Assembly (NCBI GenBank): GCA_002470605.1
Contig: DKND01000125.1
Span: 1-17,997 of the forward strand
DNA length: 17,997 nucleotides
DNA from: Opitutia bacterium UBA7397
GTDB lineage: Bacteria; Verrucomicrobiota; Verrucomicrobiia; Opitutales; UBA953
Direction: 5' to 3'
Shown: positions 7,177 to 15,538 of the stretch, in pieces
Numbering within the stretch: position 1 is the stretch's first letter
Layout: each line of letters opens with the position of its first letter
Translations under genes and position numbers: made by a program
The notes under the pieces: model-generated
What the model was told of the DNA's origin: nothing
The model's input: the letters and a program-made list of their open reading frames with translations, nothing else
The model's database searches: none

Positions 7177-9003
7177 TTAGCGGGCGATGAGGAACCAGGC
7201 CAAGAAAAGTGTCCCGAGTACGATCCAGAGGGCGTAGCCGCGGGTTTGGCCACGATGGAAAGATCGACCGGTGAAATAGCCAAGGACGGCGGGTACGCCG
7301 CCGGCGATCCAGCGCACGGCGACTCCGTTGATCAGTAGCAAGTCGAGAAAAGCGATGAACTCCGCGACGCGACGTTGGATGCTATCGATATACCAGCGAT
7401 ACAGGCCGTCCATCCAGCGGTGTTCGAGGAGGTGATAGGTGCGAGGAGAAACGAGCTGAAGGGCGTCCTTGCCTCGGGTGATACCATAAAATTTTAAGGC
7501 ACCACCGAAGCCGAGGAGTAGGGCGAGCAGTCCGACGATGGTAGCGGGTGCGGTGAGGTGGAAGGCCATCTCTTCGAGTGGCTTCGCGACCACCCCGAGC
7601 GCGGAGGCGGGGATGAGCGAGTGGGCCAAGAAGCCTCCGGCGATGGAATAGACCAATCCAAGCACGACGATTGGAAGAGTCATCGTCCAAGGAGATTCGT
7701 GAGCGTGCTCGGCCGCTTCGGAGTTGGCTTCGCCGAGGAAGACTAGGCGAATCATGCGGCCGCTATAGAGGCAGGTGGCCAGGGCGGCGATGGAGAGAAA
7801 CGCGAAGATCGCGAAGTTATGTTCGTGCGCCGCTTCGATGATCGCATCTTTGGAATACCAGCCCGCGAAGAAAGGCACCGCGCAATTAGAAAGCGTCGCC
7901 GCAATGAACGTCGCGGCGGTGAGCGGCATCTTCTTTAGCAGGCCGCCCATCTTGAGCATATCTTGTTCGTGATGGCAGCCGTGGATGACCGAGCCGGCGC
8001 CCAAGAAGAGCGTAGCCTTAAAGAAAGCATGCATTGCCATGTGCAACACGGCGAGGTCAGGGCGACCAAGGCCCAGTGCGCAACCCATGATGCCCAAATG
8101 GGCGAGGGTGGAGTAGGCGAGGGATTTTTTAATATCAGTCTGAGCCAGGGCACAAAGACCGGCCAAGGCGGCCATGCCGGCTCCGGAAATCGCCATCAAG
8201 TTCAGGACATCGGTGGCGAGCATGAAGTGCACGCGGGCCATGAAGTAAACGCCAGCGGCCACCATGGTCGCAGCGTGGATCAAGGCCGAGACCGGAGTCG
8301 GGCCCGCCATCGCGTCCGTCAGCCAGACGTGAAGCGGGAACTGGGCTGACTTACCGAGGAAGCCGCACATCAGCAAGGCGCCCAAAATGACGGGGAAGCC
8401 GCCGACGGGTTTGAGCTGGGCGAGTTCCGAAAAGTTGAGCGTGCCGTAGAGCGAGAGACACATCGCGATGCCGAGTATGAAGCCAAGGTCGCCGACTCGG
8501 TTTGTGATGAAAGCCTTACGAGAGGCCGCTGCCGCATAATCCTTATCGAAATAATGGGCGATGAGCATGTAAGAACTGAAACCGACGAGCTCCCAGAAGA
8601 TGAAAGTCATGAGCAGGTTGTCGGCGACAACGATGCCCAGGATGGAGAACATGAAAATCGACAGCCCGGCGAAGAAACGTCCGCGGGCTTCGTCTTCTTG
8701 CATGTAGCCGACGGAAAAGAGGTGAATCCAGGCGGCCACGAAGGATACGACGAAAAGCATCAGGCGTGCGTTCGCGTCGAGCAGGTAGCCGAAGCCGAGC
8801 GAAATATCGCCGAACTTAGCTAGCTCGATATGCCAGGTGACATCGCCGCCGATTAATAAAACCTTGAGCGCCAGACCGGCGATCGTGAAGGCGGTGGCGG
8901 TGGAGAACCATGCGGCAATCGCGCCCTGCCGACGCAGGAAAAGGGCCGAGAATGCGGCGGCAAAGAGGGGGAGGAATAAAATCCAGTGAAGATAGTGAGC
9001 CAT
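7177..9003 (-). CDS. nuoL: NADH-quinone oxidoreductase subunit L
   Basis: Distal antiporter-like proton-pumping subunit of complex I; 608 residues, matching the usual NuoL length. It has the proton-pumping membrane core and a long C-terminal amphipathic lateral helix region. Key residues are in place: E138 (FIFWELVGFSSY), D172 (NRVGDLGF), K218 on TM7 (GFLGKSAQFPLHVWL), the GPTPVSALIHAATMV signature at 234-248, and K385 (GWYSKDAI). The start ATG at 9003 lies 8 nt after the nuoK stop with no clear Shine-Dalgarno sequence, so it is probably coupled. It lies third in the nuoJ-N transcript. Confidence 0.97.
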   Translation of the reverse strand: MAHYLHWILFLPLFAAAFSALFLRRQGAIAAWFSTATAFTIAGLALKVLLIGGDVTWHIELAKFGDISLGFGYLLDANARLMLFVVSFVAAWIHLFSVGYMQEDEARGRFFAGLSIFMFSILGIVVADNLLMTFIFWELVGFSSYMLIAHYFDKDYAAAASRKAFITNRVGDLGFILGIAMCLSLYGTLNFSELAQLKPVGGFPVILGALLMCGFLGKSAQFPLHVWLTDAMAGPTPVSALIHAATMVAAGVYFMARVHFMLATDVLNLMAISGAGMAALAGLCALAQTDIKKSLAYSTLAHLGIMGCALGLGRPDLAVLHMAMHAFFKATLFLGAGSVIHGCHHEQDMLKMGGLLKKMPLTAATFIAATLSNCAVPFFAGWYSKDAIIEAAHEHNFAIFAFLSIAALATCLYSGRMIRLVFLGEANSEAAEHAHESPWTMTLPIVVLGLVYSIAGGFLAHSLIPASALGVVAKPLEEMAFHLTAPATIVGLLALLLGFGGALKFYGITRGKDALQLVSPRTYHLLEHRWMDGLYRWYIDSIQRRVAEFIAFLDLLLINGVAVRWIAGGVPAVLGYFTGRSFHRGQTRGYALWIVLGTLFLAWFLIAR

Positions 9004-9011
9004 CGGGAGAC

Positions 9012-9320
9012 TTAGTCGCGCAGGGTGTTGAGGGCGTCGGATTGGACGGTGCCGCGACGACGAAAGAGAGCCACGATCAACGCGAGGCCGACTGCGACTT
9101 CCGCAGCGGCCACGGTGATGACGAAGAAGACCAAGACAGCGCCATCCATCGTGCGGTTAAAGCGCGAGAAGGCCACCAGTGCGAGGGTGGCGGCGGCGAG
9201 CATCAGCTCGAGGCACATATAAACCACCAAGAGATTGCGACGAACGAGAACGCCGGTGAGGCCGAGCACAAAGAGTAGCCCTGCTAAGATAAGGTGATGG
9301 GCGAGAGAGGTGTTTTCCAT
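9012..9320 (-). CDS. nuoK: NADH-quinone oxidoreductase subunit K
   Basis: Small membrane subunit of complex I that helps form the proton path between the quinone site and the antiporter-like subunits. It has 102 residues and three transmembrane helices, the family norm. The two conserved membrane glutamates are E38 (VYMCLELML) and E74 (AAAEVAVGLAL), matching E36 and E72 of E. coli. The start is ATG 9320, 8 nt beyond the nuoJ stop. The gene order J-K-L-M-N is the canonical one. Confidence 0.97.
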   Translation of the reverse strand: MENTSLAHHLILAGLLFVLGLTGVLVRRNLLVVYMCLELMLAAATLALVAFSRFNRTMDGAVLVFFVITVAAAEVAVGLALIVALFRRRGTVQSDALNTLRD

Positions 9321-9328
9321 GGCGGAAA

Positions 9329-9862
9329 TTAAGCGTTATCTTCTTTGGCGTCTTTGCTTAGCGACACGACGCCGACCAAGGCGACGAGCAGGAGGAAGCC
9401 GGCGATTTCCAGCGGTAGAAGGTATTTGGTATAAAGGAGGCGGCCGAAAGATTTCGCGGAAGTCGTAAACTCGGCCGGATTGACCGTCAGTTCGGGCGGA
9501 GTCGGGCCGGCAAGGGTTTTGGGGACAGCTCCGGACCAGTGGAAAAGCCACAGCACACCCGCGCCGAGGAGGAAGAAAGTCGCCAGGCCAATCGCCGCGG
9601 TTTTCCAAGGGTAGGTGCCTTCCGGGTCATCCGTATTCAGAAGCATGATGACGAATAAAAAGAGCACCATGACGGCGCCGGCGTAGACCAGGACCTGAAG
9701 CACCCCGAGGAAGTAGGCGTCGAGCAGGAAGAAGTCAGCCGCGACCCCGACCAAGGCGAGGATCATCCCCATGGCGGAGGTGACCGCATTGCGGCTGAGG
9801 ACAAGGAGGAGGGCGGCACCGAGAGTCAGTGCTGCGAAGAACATAAACAGGCCGTCCGGCAT
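9329..9862 (-). CDS. nuoJ: NADH-quinone oxidoreductase subunit J
   Basis: Membrane subunit of complex I next to NuoK and NuoA; 177 residues with five predicted transmembrane helices. The family hallmark FLGVLQVLVYAGAVMVLFLF is at about residues 51-70, including the TM3 segment. The last helix has the conserved LEIAGFLLL. A hydrophilic loop of about 40 residues separates helices 4 and 5. The start is ATG 9862, preceded by a run of C with no purine-rich ribosome-binding site, which is unusual for the first gene of a block. Upstream come 130 bp and then folA in the same direction. nuoA-I, which usually precede nuoJ, are not here. Confidence 0.96.
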   Translation of the reverse strand: MPDGLFMFFAALTLGAALLLVLSRNAVTSAMGMILALVGVAADFFLLDAYFLGVLQVLVYAGAVMVLFLFVIMLLNTDDPEGTYPWKTAAIGLATFFLLGAGVLWLFHWSGAVPKTLAGPTPPELTVNPAEFTTSAKSFGRLLYTKYLLPLEIAGFLLLVALVGVVSLSKDAKEDNA

Positions 9863-9992
9863 ATGGGGGGAAGGTAGGATGGGGGGGCTTCTTGGAAAGG
9901 AGAAAACGAACTAAAGACCCCATTATTTCGAGTTTGTAGCCTTCCTGCTGAGGGGTAGCCAAAATGCTACACCACCTCGGTGGCCGGGGGTC
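9863..9992. other. folA-nuoJ intergenic region with small hairpins
   Basis: This 130-bp gap separates two genes read on the minus strand. It holds a GTAGC/GCTAC stem (9955-9959 with 9966-9970, 6-nt loop) and a CCACC/GGTGG stem (9972-9976 with 9979-9983). Neither is followed by a T-tract on the minus strand, so neither is a standard terminator. An AATAAT hexamer on the minus strand could be a -10 element for nuoJ, but I see no matching -35. Confidence 0.4.
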
Positions 9993-10478
9993 CTAAGGTC
10001 TATGCCGTTCCAAGGGGCGGTGACGCCGCATGGTACAGGTCGGAAACTGCTGAATTACCTCTCCCGCATCAAAGAGTCCCGACCAGTCAGGGAAAAAGGC
10101 GTCAGCTTCCGGTTCAAGATCGACGTGGGTCAGGATGAGTTCCGCGCACCAAGGAAGTGCTTCGGCGTAAAGCGCAGCGCCTCCGGCGAGGAAAAGTTTT
10201 TTATCGGGCTCCACGGCGGCCGCTTCCTGCCAGTTACGGGCGGTGATGACGCCCGGTACGGAAAATCCGCTACGGCTCAAGACCACGGTGGTGCGACCAG
10301 GGAGAGGTCGGCCAATCGACTCATAAGTCTTACGGCCCATGAGCAGGACTTGTCCCATGGTCGTGGCTTTGAAGAAGGCAAAGTCCTCGGGGATGCGCCA
10401 AGGTAGTTTATTATTAATACCAATCCCGCGGTTACGGGCGACCGCGGCGATGGCGAGGAGAGGGCGACCGAGATCCAC
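9993..10478 (-). CDS. folA: Dihydrofolate reductase
   Basis: Reduces dihydrofolate to tetrahydrofolate with NADPH, regenerating the folate used by ThyA. It has 161 residues. Signatures include AVARNRGIGINNKLPWRIPED at 12-32, with D32 at the catalytic acid position; the NADPH-binding segment LLMGRKTYESIGRPLPGRTTVVLSR at about 45-69; and LFLAGGAALYAEAL near 95-108. The last ten or so residues (MRRHRPLERHRP) are unusually Arg/His-rich. The start is GTG 10478, 4 nt after the thyA stop. No ATG lies near the expected N-terminus, so the GTG is accepted. The pair is probably co-transcribed from upstream of thyA, and the transcript might continue into nuoJ. Confidence 0.95.
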   Translation of the reverse strand: MDLGRPLLAIAAVARNRGIGINNKLPWRIPEDFAFFKATTMGQVLLMGRKTYESIGRPLPGRTTVVLSRSGFSVPGVITARNWQEAAAVEPDKKLFLAGGAALYAEALPWCAELILTHVDLEPEADAFFPDWSGLFDAGEVIQQFPTCTMRRHRPLERHRP

Positions 10479-10482
10479 GGCT

Positions 10483-11328
10483 TCAGATGGCGACCGGGGC
10501 CTTGATGCCTGGGTGAGGATCGTAGCCTTCGATGGAAATATCTTCGAACTTGAAAGCGAAGAGGTCTTTGACTTCCGGATTTAGCACCAACCGCGGGAGC
10601 GACCGGGTCTCGCGGGAGAGTTGCAATTCGACCTGCTCGCGATGGTTGGAGTAGATGTGAGCGTCGCCGAAGGTATGCACAAAATGCCCTAATTTAAGGC
10701 CTGAAACCTGTGCAATCATGGCCGTGAGCAGGGAGTAGCTCGCGATATTAAAGGGCACGCCCAAGAAGAGGTCGGCGCTGCGTTGGTAGAGTTGGCAGCT
10801 GAGCCGGCCATCCGTGGAAACGTAAAACTGGAAAAGCGTGTGGCAGGGCGGCAGGGCGACCTGGTCGGCTTCTTGCGGATTCCAGCCCGTGACGATTAGT
10901 CTTCGGCTGGAAGGGTTGCGACGGATCTCTTCGAGCAGGCGTTTGATCTGGTCGACGCCATTCTCCGCATAGGTGCCATCAGCCAGCTTCGTCGCGCCAA
11001 AGCGTCGCCATTGGTGTCCGTACACCGGACCGAGATCGCCTTCAGTACGACCGAACTTCGCGCACTGCTCAGCGGTGGCCCATTCGTTCCAGATGGAAAC
11101 GCCGCGTTCCGTCAGCCAGGCGTTCTGCGTGCTGCCGGAGAGAAACCAAAGCAGCTCATGCGTGATCGACTTCATGTGCACTTTCTTGGTCGTCAGGAGG
11201 GGAAAGCCTTCCGCGAGGTCAAAGCGAAGTTGGGCGCCAAAAATACCGATCGTCCCGGTGCCCGTTCGGTCGCGCCGGATTTCACCCTGCTGCCGAACAT
11301 GGCGAAGCAAATCGAGGTACGCCTTCAT
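10483..11328 (-). CDS. thyA: Thymidylate synthase (ThyA type)
   Basis: Converts dUMP to dTMP using methylene-tetrahydrofolate, producing dihydrofolate. It has 281 residues, a little longer than E. coli ThyA. The N-terminal RDRTGTGTIGIFG loop (19-31) binds phosphate. The nucleophile is C162 in ALPPCHTLFQFYV, followed by QLYQRSADLFLGVPFNIASYSLL at about 178-200 with the phosphate-binding Arg and the pyrimidine-recognition Asn. A short insertion (about 85-100) accounts for the extra length. The start is ATG 11328. The nearest purine-rich motif (GGAG) is too far upstream to be a good ribosome-binding site. It is divergent from lysS with a 114-bp gap and lies 4 nt upstream of folA. Confidence 0.97.
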   Translation of the reverse strand: MKAYLDLLRHVRQQGEIRRDRTGTGTIGIFGAQLRFDLAEGFPLLTTKKVHMKSITHELLWFLSGSTQNAWLTERGVSIWNEWATAEQCAKFGRTEGDLGPVYGHQWRRFGATKLADGTYAENGVDQIKRLLEEIRRNPSSRRLIVTGWNPQEADQVALPPCHTLFQFYVSTDGRLSCQLYQRSADLFLGVPFNIASYSLLTAMIAQVSGLKLGHFVHTFGDAHIYSNHREQVELQLSRETRSLPRLVLNPEVKDLFAFKFEDISIEGYDPHPGIKAPVAI

Positions 11329-11414
11329 GGGGTTCGGTTATTCTCCGTAAAGGACCTATCGCAACACGGAAAGCCACGGGTTGGCTAACCTTTCGCCCTT
11401 GCCTCCCTGCCTCC

Positions 11415-11436
11415 TCGAAGACACCCCTTTGGGGAG
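11415..11436 (+). promoter_or_regulatory. Ribosome-binding site of lysS within a small hairpin
   Basis: GGGGAG sits six bases before the lysS ATG and is the best Shine-Dalgarno match in the window. It directly follows CCCCTTT, so CCCC and GGGG can pair in a 4-bp stem with a 3-nt loop that covers part of the site. The stem is short, and any regulatory effect is speculative. Confidence 0.45.
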
Positions 11437-11442
11437 CCATCC

Positions 11443-12927
11443 ATGAGCGAAAAGCCCGACCTCAACGCCATTTCTCACGACCTCTTTGCGGTTCGTAAGG
11501 AGAAACTCGCCCAACTTCGCGCCGCCGGGGAAGACCCCTACCGTGCCGAGTGGAATCAATCCCACGTCTCGACCGATTGCCCAGGGCTCTTGCCCGAGGG
11601 CATCGAAGAAGGACCCGAGGTCTCGGTCGCCGGTCGTGTCATCGCCCTACGGGTGATGGGTAAGGCAAGTTTCGTGAAGCTCTTGGATCGGGGCGGCGTG
11701 ATCCAGACCTACTTTACGCGCGACGCCTTGGGCGATGCTTACGACACACATTTCAAAAAAATGGTCGACCTCGGAGATTTCGTCGGGGTGCGCGGAAAGC
11801 TTTTCCGGACCAAGACCGGCGAGGTCACCGTCCGGACCGCCGAATATCGCATGGTCTCCAAGGCTCTGCGTCCGTTGCCCGAGAAGTGGGCCGGCCTCAC
11901 GGATGCCGAAAAAATCTATCGTCAGCGCTACTTGGATCTCGTGGTGAACGAAGAGTCGCGTCGCCGCTTGTTCACGCGCAGCCGCGTCGTCGAATCGATC
12001 CGTAAGTTCCTATGGAGCCGACAATTCACGGAAGTCGAAACCCCGGCGTTGCATGCCATCGCCGGCGGTGCGGCAGCCCGTCCGTTCGAGACCCATTCGA
12101 ACGCCCTCGATTGCGATTTTTATCTGCGTATCGCCCTGGAACTGCACCTCAAGCGCTGTTTGGTCGGGGGCATGGATCGAGTCTTCGAAATCGGGCGAGT
12201 CTTCCGCAACGAAGGCGTCTCGGTGAAGCATAGCCCCGAATTCACGATGCTAGAAGCCTATCAGGCTTATTCCGATTATCGCGGCATGATGGAGTTGGTG
12301 CGTTCGATGATCCAGAAAGTTTGCACTGACGTGCTCGGCACGACGGTCGTCACCCGCCCCGATGGCGTCGCCATCGAACTCGGCGGCGAATGGCGCGAAG
12401 CGAAGTATAAGGATTTGATCCTGGAGCGGACCGGCGACGCCCAGTGGTTCTCGCGCACGAAGGAAGAAAAAATCGCCGCCTGTAAGAAGATGGACCTGCA
12501 CGAGCCGCGTTTGGATTGGGAAGATTACGAAATCACCAACGAAATTTTCGGTAAGCTCATCGAACCGACGCTGATCCAGCCGACCTTCGTGACGCATATT
12601 CCTAAGGAGCTCTGTCCTTTGGCCAAGGTGACGCTTTCCGACGATTCGACAATCGACGTCTTTGAATTATGCATCAACGGTCAGGAGATCGCGCCTGCCT
12701 ATTCGGAACAAAACGACCCCGGCGTGCAGCGGGAGATGTTGCAGAAGCAGGCCGGTGCCGAGATGCAAAAAATCGACGAAGACTTCCTGCTGGCCCTGGA
12801 ACATGGCATGCCTCCGGCGGGTGGCCTCGGTATCGGTATCGACCGCTTGGTCATCTTGCTGACGGGTGCGGCTAACATCCGTGACGTCATTCTCTTCCCC
12901 ACGCTCGGGCCGGAGAAACAATCCTAA
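11443..12927 (+). CDS. lysS: Lysyl-tRNA synthetase, class II
   Basis: Charges tRNA-Lys with lysine in the cytosol. It has 494 residues, the usual bacterial length. The N-terminal OB-fold anticodon-binding domain spans about 57-140. The class II core follows, with motif 1 (about 180-202), ARPFETHSNALD at 212-223 for lysine recognition, motif 2 with FRNEG (R255) and HSPEFTMLEAY, and motif 3 GLGIGIDRLVILL at about 461-473. The start ATG 11443 has GGGGAG six bases upstream. The stop is 8 nt from the TTG start of the lolC/E gene, so lysS, lolC/E and lolD probably form one transcript. lysS next to Lol genes is, as I recall, a recurring arrangement in several Gram-negative groups. Confidence 0.97.
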   Translation: MSEKPDLNAISHDLFAVRKEKLAQLRAAGEDPYRAEWNQSHVSTDCPGLLPEGIEEGPEVSVAGRVIALRVMGKASFVKLLDRGGVIQTYFTRDALGDAYDTHFKKMVDLGDFVGVRGKLFRTKTGEVTVRTAEYRMVSKALRPLPEKWAGLTDAEKIYRQRYLDLVVNEESRRRLFTRSRVVESIRKFLWSRQFTEVETPALHAIAGGAAARPFETHSNALDCDFYLRIALELHLKRCLVGGMDRVFEIGRVFRNEGVSVKHSPEFTMLEAYQAYSDYRGMMELVRSMIQKVCTDVLGTTVVTRPDGVAIELGGEWREAKYKDLILERTGDAQWFSRTKEEKIAACKKMDLHEPRLDWEDYEITNEIFGKLIEPTLIQPTFVTHIPKELCPLAKVTLSDDSTIDVFELCINGQEIAPAYSEQNDPGVQREMLQKQAGAEMQKIDEDFLLALEHGMPPAGGLGIGIDRLVILLTGAANIRDVILFPTLGPEKQS

Positions 12928-12935
12928 GCAAACCC

Positions 12936-14156
12936 TTGCCCTGGTTCCTCCATCTCGCGCTCCGTCAGCTTTTCCCGCCCGGTAAGCGTTTTCCAGCCTT
13001 TGCTACGGTCTCAATCTTAGGGGTGGGCCTCGGGGTGGCTTCTCTGCTCGTTGTCCAGACGGTGATGAACGGTTTCGGTGAAGAGCACCGTTTGCGCATT
13101 CGGGAATCTTTTGGCGACTGCGTGGTGCTTGGGCAGAAGCCAATCGAGCAGCCAGAGCGGCTGGTCGCTCAGTTGAAAGCCGATGCCGCCGTCCAGAGCG
13201 CCTCTTCTTTCGCCGAAGGTCCAGCCTTGGCACGTCAGGGAGATTTTTCGGGTATCGCTGGGGTGCGCGGCATCGAGGTTGCCGATCAGAATCAACCCGC
13301 GCGCAACTATGTCTACGCCGGATCCTTCGACGAATTAGACGATGGTCGCGTCATTCTCGGCATCGGGCTGGCCCGAGCGCTTCGCGTCCAAGTCGGCGAT
13401 AAGGTCGAGCTTTGGTCGCCGTCAATGGCGGAACGCGCGGAGAAGGGTAAAGCCCCGTTGCCGGCTGAATTCGAAGTCTGTGCCATCGTCCGCACGGGCT
13501 TCACTGAAGTCGATGACCGGGCGGCGCTCATCCCTGTCCGACGGTTTCGCGAGCTTTGGAACTTAGGGTCACGTTCGCATGGCATCACCTTGCGTCTTAA
13601 AGATCCCGCGCAGGCTCCGGCCATCGCTGGCCGCTTAGGCGTCGGTCATCCCGAATTGCGTTTCATCCCGTGGCAGGATATTAAGAAAAACTTCCTCGAG
13701 GCTATCCGCTTCGAGAAAACGATGCTCTTCTTCCTGATGTTCATCATCACGCTGGTCGCCTCATTCTCGATTGGGAGCACGCTGTTTTCGGCGGTCATCC
13801 GACGCTCCCGAGAAGTCGGCGTCTTGGTTTCGCTGGGCTCGGAGCGCTGGAAGATCGTCATGCTTTTCGGGCTGCAAGGATTCCTGATCGGGGCCCTTGG
13901 CACGGCGTTAGGTTTCTTGCTGACCTGGGCCATCCTCTTTTTCCGTGAAAGTATTTTGGGCACAATCAACGGACTTTTTGGCGACGGTGACATGGTGGCC
14001 AGCGTCTACCAGTTTTCCAAAGTCCCGCTGCATTACGACGCGAAGGATTTTGTCGTGGCCGCAGGCTTCACGCTTCTGACCACCGCTTTGGCGGGGCTTA
14101 TTCCGGCCCTGTGGGCCGCTGGTCGTAAACCTTCGGAGGCGATGCGCGATGCCTGA
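12936..14156 (+). CDS. lolC: Lipoprotein-releasing ABC transporter permease (LolC/LolE family)
   Basis: Inner-membrane permease that extracts lipoproteins for transfer to the periplasmic carrier LolA. It has 406 residues with four transmembrane helices: about 21-44, 262-288, 308-336 and 371-394. A large periplasmic MacB-like domain (about 45-260) lies between the first two. The FATVSILGVGLGVASLLVVQTVMNGF segment is typical of LolC/E. A cytoplasmic coupling helix (SREVGVLVSLGSERWKI, about 291-307) contacts LolD. Only one permease gene is present, so it could work as a homodimer (LolF-like) or with a partner encoded elsewhere; the C/E/F label is uncertain. The start is a TTG 8 nt after lysS, with no in-frame ATG nearby. 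It overlaps lolD by 8 nt. Confidence 0.88.
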   Translation: MPWFLHLALRQLFPPGKRFPAFATVSILGVGLGVASLLVVQTVMNGFGEEHRLRIRESFGDCVVLGQKPIEQPERLVAQLKADAAVQSASSFAEGPALARQGDFSGIAGVRGIEVADQNQPARNYVYAGSFDELDDGRVILGIGLARALRVQVGDKVELWSPSMAERAEKGKAPLPAEFEVCAIVRTGFTEVDDRAALIPVRRFRELWNLGSRSHGITLRLKDPAQAPAIAGRLGVGHPELRFIPWQDIKKNFLEAIRFEKTMLFFLMFIITLVASFSIGSTLFSAVIRRSREVGVLVSLGSERWKIVMLFGLQGFLIGALGTALGFLLTWAILFFRESILGTINGLFGDGDMVASVYQFSKVPLHYDAKDFVVAAGFTLLTTALAGLIPALWAAGRKPSEAMRDA

Positions 14157-14847
14157 TTCCAATTCCAGTTCAACGGGCGAATACGTCTTACAGGCTACCG
14201 GTTTGCAGAAGGCCTTCGTGGCTCCGGCCGGCCGGTTGCAGATCATCGCGGGCGTCGACCTGGAAATCCGGGCTGGCGAATCGGTTTCGATCCGAGGTTC
14301 ATCCGGCTCGGGCAAGACCACGCTCTTACAGCTTTTGGGCGGCTTGGATATCGCGGATGCCGGCGAAGTTTTGGTGCGAGCTCCGGATTCGGGTAAGAGG
14401 GTTTCGCCCCAGTCGGCCATCGGACGCGGCATCGGTTTCGTCTTCCAAAATTATCAACTGATGCCTGAGCTTACGGCTCTAGAAAATGTCGCCCTGGCGG
14501 CCAGGATCGCCGGAATTGCGACGAAGGAAGCGAACGCTGCCGCCAAGGAATTATTAATATCCGTGGGTCTCGGCGAAAGACTCGAGCACCCGCCTGCGCG
14601 GCTTTCGGGAGGGGAATGTCAACGGGTGGCGATTGCCCGCGCTTTGGTCAATCGACCCGCGGTGATTCTGGCGGATGAGCCAACGGGCAATCTCGATGAA
14701 AAAACCGCGGATGAAATCATGAAACTCCTGCTCGGGGTAGTCGCCGCGCGCGGGACGGCCTTGCTTTTGGTCACGCATAGCGCTGAGTTTGCGAGTCGCA
14801 CGCAGCGGCGGCTGGTGCTTTCGGGTGGCCGGCTTGGCTCTGCGTGA
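14149..14847 (+). CDS. lolD: Lipoprotein-releasing ABC transporter ATPase (LolD)
   Basis: Cytoplasmic ATPase that powers lipoprotein release by the LolC/E permease. It has 232 residues with every ABC motif: Walker A GSSGSGKTT (50-58), Q-loop Q100 (VFQNYQLMPELTALENV), signature LSGGE (152-156) followed by CQRVAIARAL, Walker B VILADE with PTGNLD (about 172-183), and switch H210 (LLVTHS). The Q-loop and PTGNLD segments are typical of the LolD/MacB branch. The start ATG 14149 lies inside the end of the permease gene with GGAGG nine bases upstream. Another ATG at 14142 is out of frame. MacB/FtsE-type roles are possible in principle, but the LolC/E-type partner supports LolD. Confidence 0.93.
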   Translation: MPDSNSSSTGEYVLQATGLQKAFVAPAGRLQIIAGVDLEIRAGESVSIRGSSGSGKTTLLQLLGGLDIADAGEVLVRAPDSGKRVSPQSAIGRGIGFVFQNYQLMPELTALENVALAARIAGIATKEANAAAKELLISVGLGERLEHPPARLSGGECQRVAIARALVNRPAVILADEPTGNLDEKTADEIMKLLLGVVAARGTALLLVTHSAEFASRTQRRLVLSGGRLGSA

Positions 14848-14848
14848 T

Positions 14849-14871
14849 TTGACATCCCCCGAGGTTTCCTC
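14849..14871 (+). promoter_or_regulatory. Possible promoter element and short hairpin upstream of the nitroreductase gene
   Basis: A perfect -35 hexamer TTGACA lies at 14849-14854, just after the lolD stop. No good -10 hexamer follows at 16-18 nt. Overlapping it, GAGG (14861-14864) pairs with CCTC (14868-14871) in a small hairpin followed by TTT. This may mark the boundary between the lysS-lolD transcript and a separately expressed nitroreductase gene. Confidence 0.3.
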
Positions 14872-14886
14872 TTTGTGGGCGTTCTC

Positions 14887-15537
14887 ATGAACGCTCCCGT
14901 TTCGCCTGCACAGCTTACCTCCGCTCTTAATTGGCGCTACGCCACCAAGGCTTTTGACACGAAGTCGCTTCCTGCCGACATCTGGGCCTCGCTCGAAGAA
15001 TCCCTCCGTCTGACACCTTCTTCTTACGGTTTACAGCCTTGGAAGTTCTTCATCATCGCCGACCCAGCGGTCCGTGCGAAGCTTCGCCCAGTTTCTTGGA
15101 ATCAGCCTCAGGTGACGGATGCCTCTCACCTCGTCGTCTTCGCCCGCCGGACGGAAATGACCGAGAAGGATGTCGAAGATTTCTTCAATCAGATGGTGAC
15201 CGAGCGCAACGCCAACGCCACGGTGTTGGAACCTTATCGTCAGATGATGATCGGGGGCGTCGTCAAGGGGATGGATGCCGCCAGACAGCGCGAATGGGCC
15301 GCCCGTCAGCTCTACATCGCACTTGGCCAATTGATGACCTCGGCCGCCGTCCTCGGCGTCGATACTTGCGCGCTCGAAGGTATTGATGCCGCCGCTTATA
15401 CCGAAATCCTCGGACTCAAAGGTTCGGGCTTCGAAGTCGTCGTGGCCTGCGCCGTCGGTTATCGGGCGAAGGATGACAAATATGCCGCGATGAAGAAGAT
15501 CCGCTTTCCGGCTAGTCGCGTCATCGGCCGGATTTAA
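14887..15537 (+). CDS. NAD(P)H-dependent nitroreductase family flavoprotein (NfsB-like)
   Basis: FMN-dependent oxidoreductase of the nitroreductase superfamily, expected to use NAD(P)H to reduce nitro compounds, quinones or dihydropteridines. From ATG 14887 it has 216 residues. The FMN-binding start RYATKAF is at 17-23. TPSSYGLQPWKFFIIAD (about 43-59) matches the PSS-x-x-x-QPW motif. DASHLVVFA (about 78-86) and the C-terminal LEGIDAAAYTEILGL...VVVACAVGYR block are close in form to E. coli NfsB. I preferred ATG 14887 over the in-frame GTG at 14875 because it gives the usual distance to the FMN motif. The natural substrate is unknown. The stop is 1 nt from the stop of the convergent helicase gene. 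Confidence 0.9.
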   Translation: MNAPVSPAQLTSALNWRYATKAFDTKSLPADIWASLEESLRLTPSSYGLQPWKFFIIADPAVRAKLRPVSWNQPQVTDASHLVVFARRTEMTEKDVEDFFNQMVTERNANATVLEPYRQMMIGGVVKGMDAARQREWAARQLYIALGQLMTSAAVLGVDTCALEGIDAAAYTEILGLKGSGFEVVVACAVGYRAKDDKYAAMKKIRFPASRVIGRI

Positions 15538-15538
15538 G

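Noticed and set aside
9955..9983. Rho-independent terminator between folA and nuoJ
   Set aside because: The two short stems lack a following T-tract on the minus strand, so they do not meet the usual terminator pattern.
13908..14432. Minus-strand open frame of 174 codons opposite the lolC/lolD junction
   Set aside because: It spans two well-supported genes on the other strand and has no recognisable protein motif; an antisense artefact of GC-rich coding sequence.
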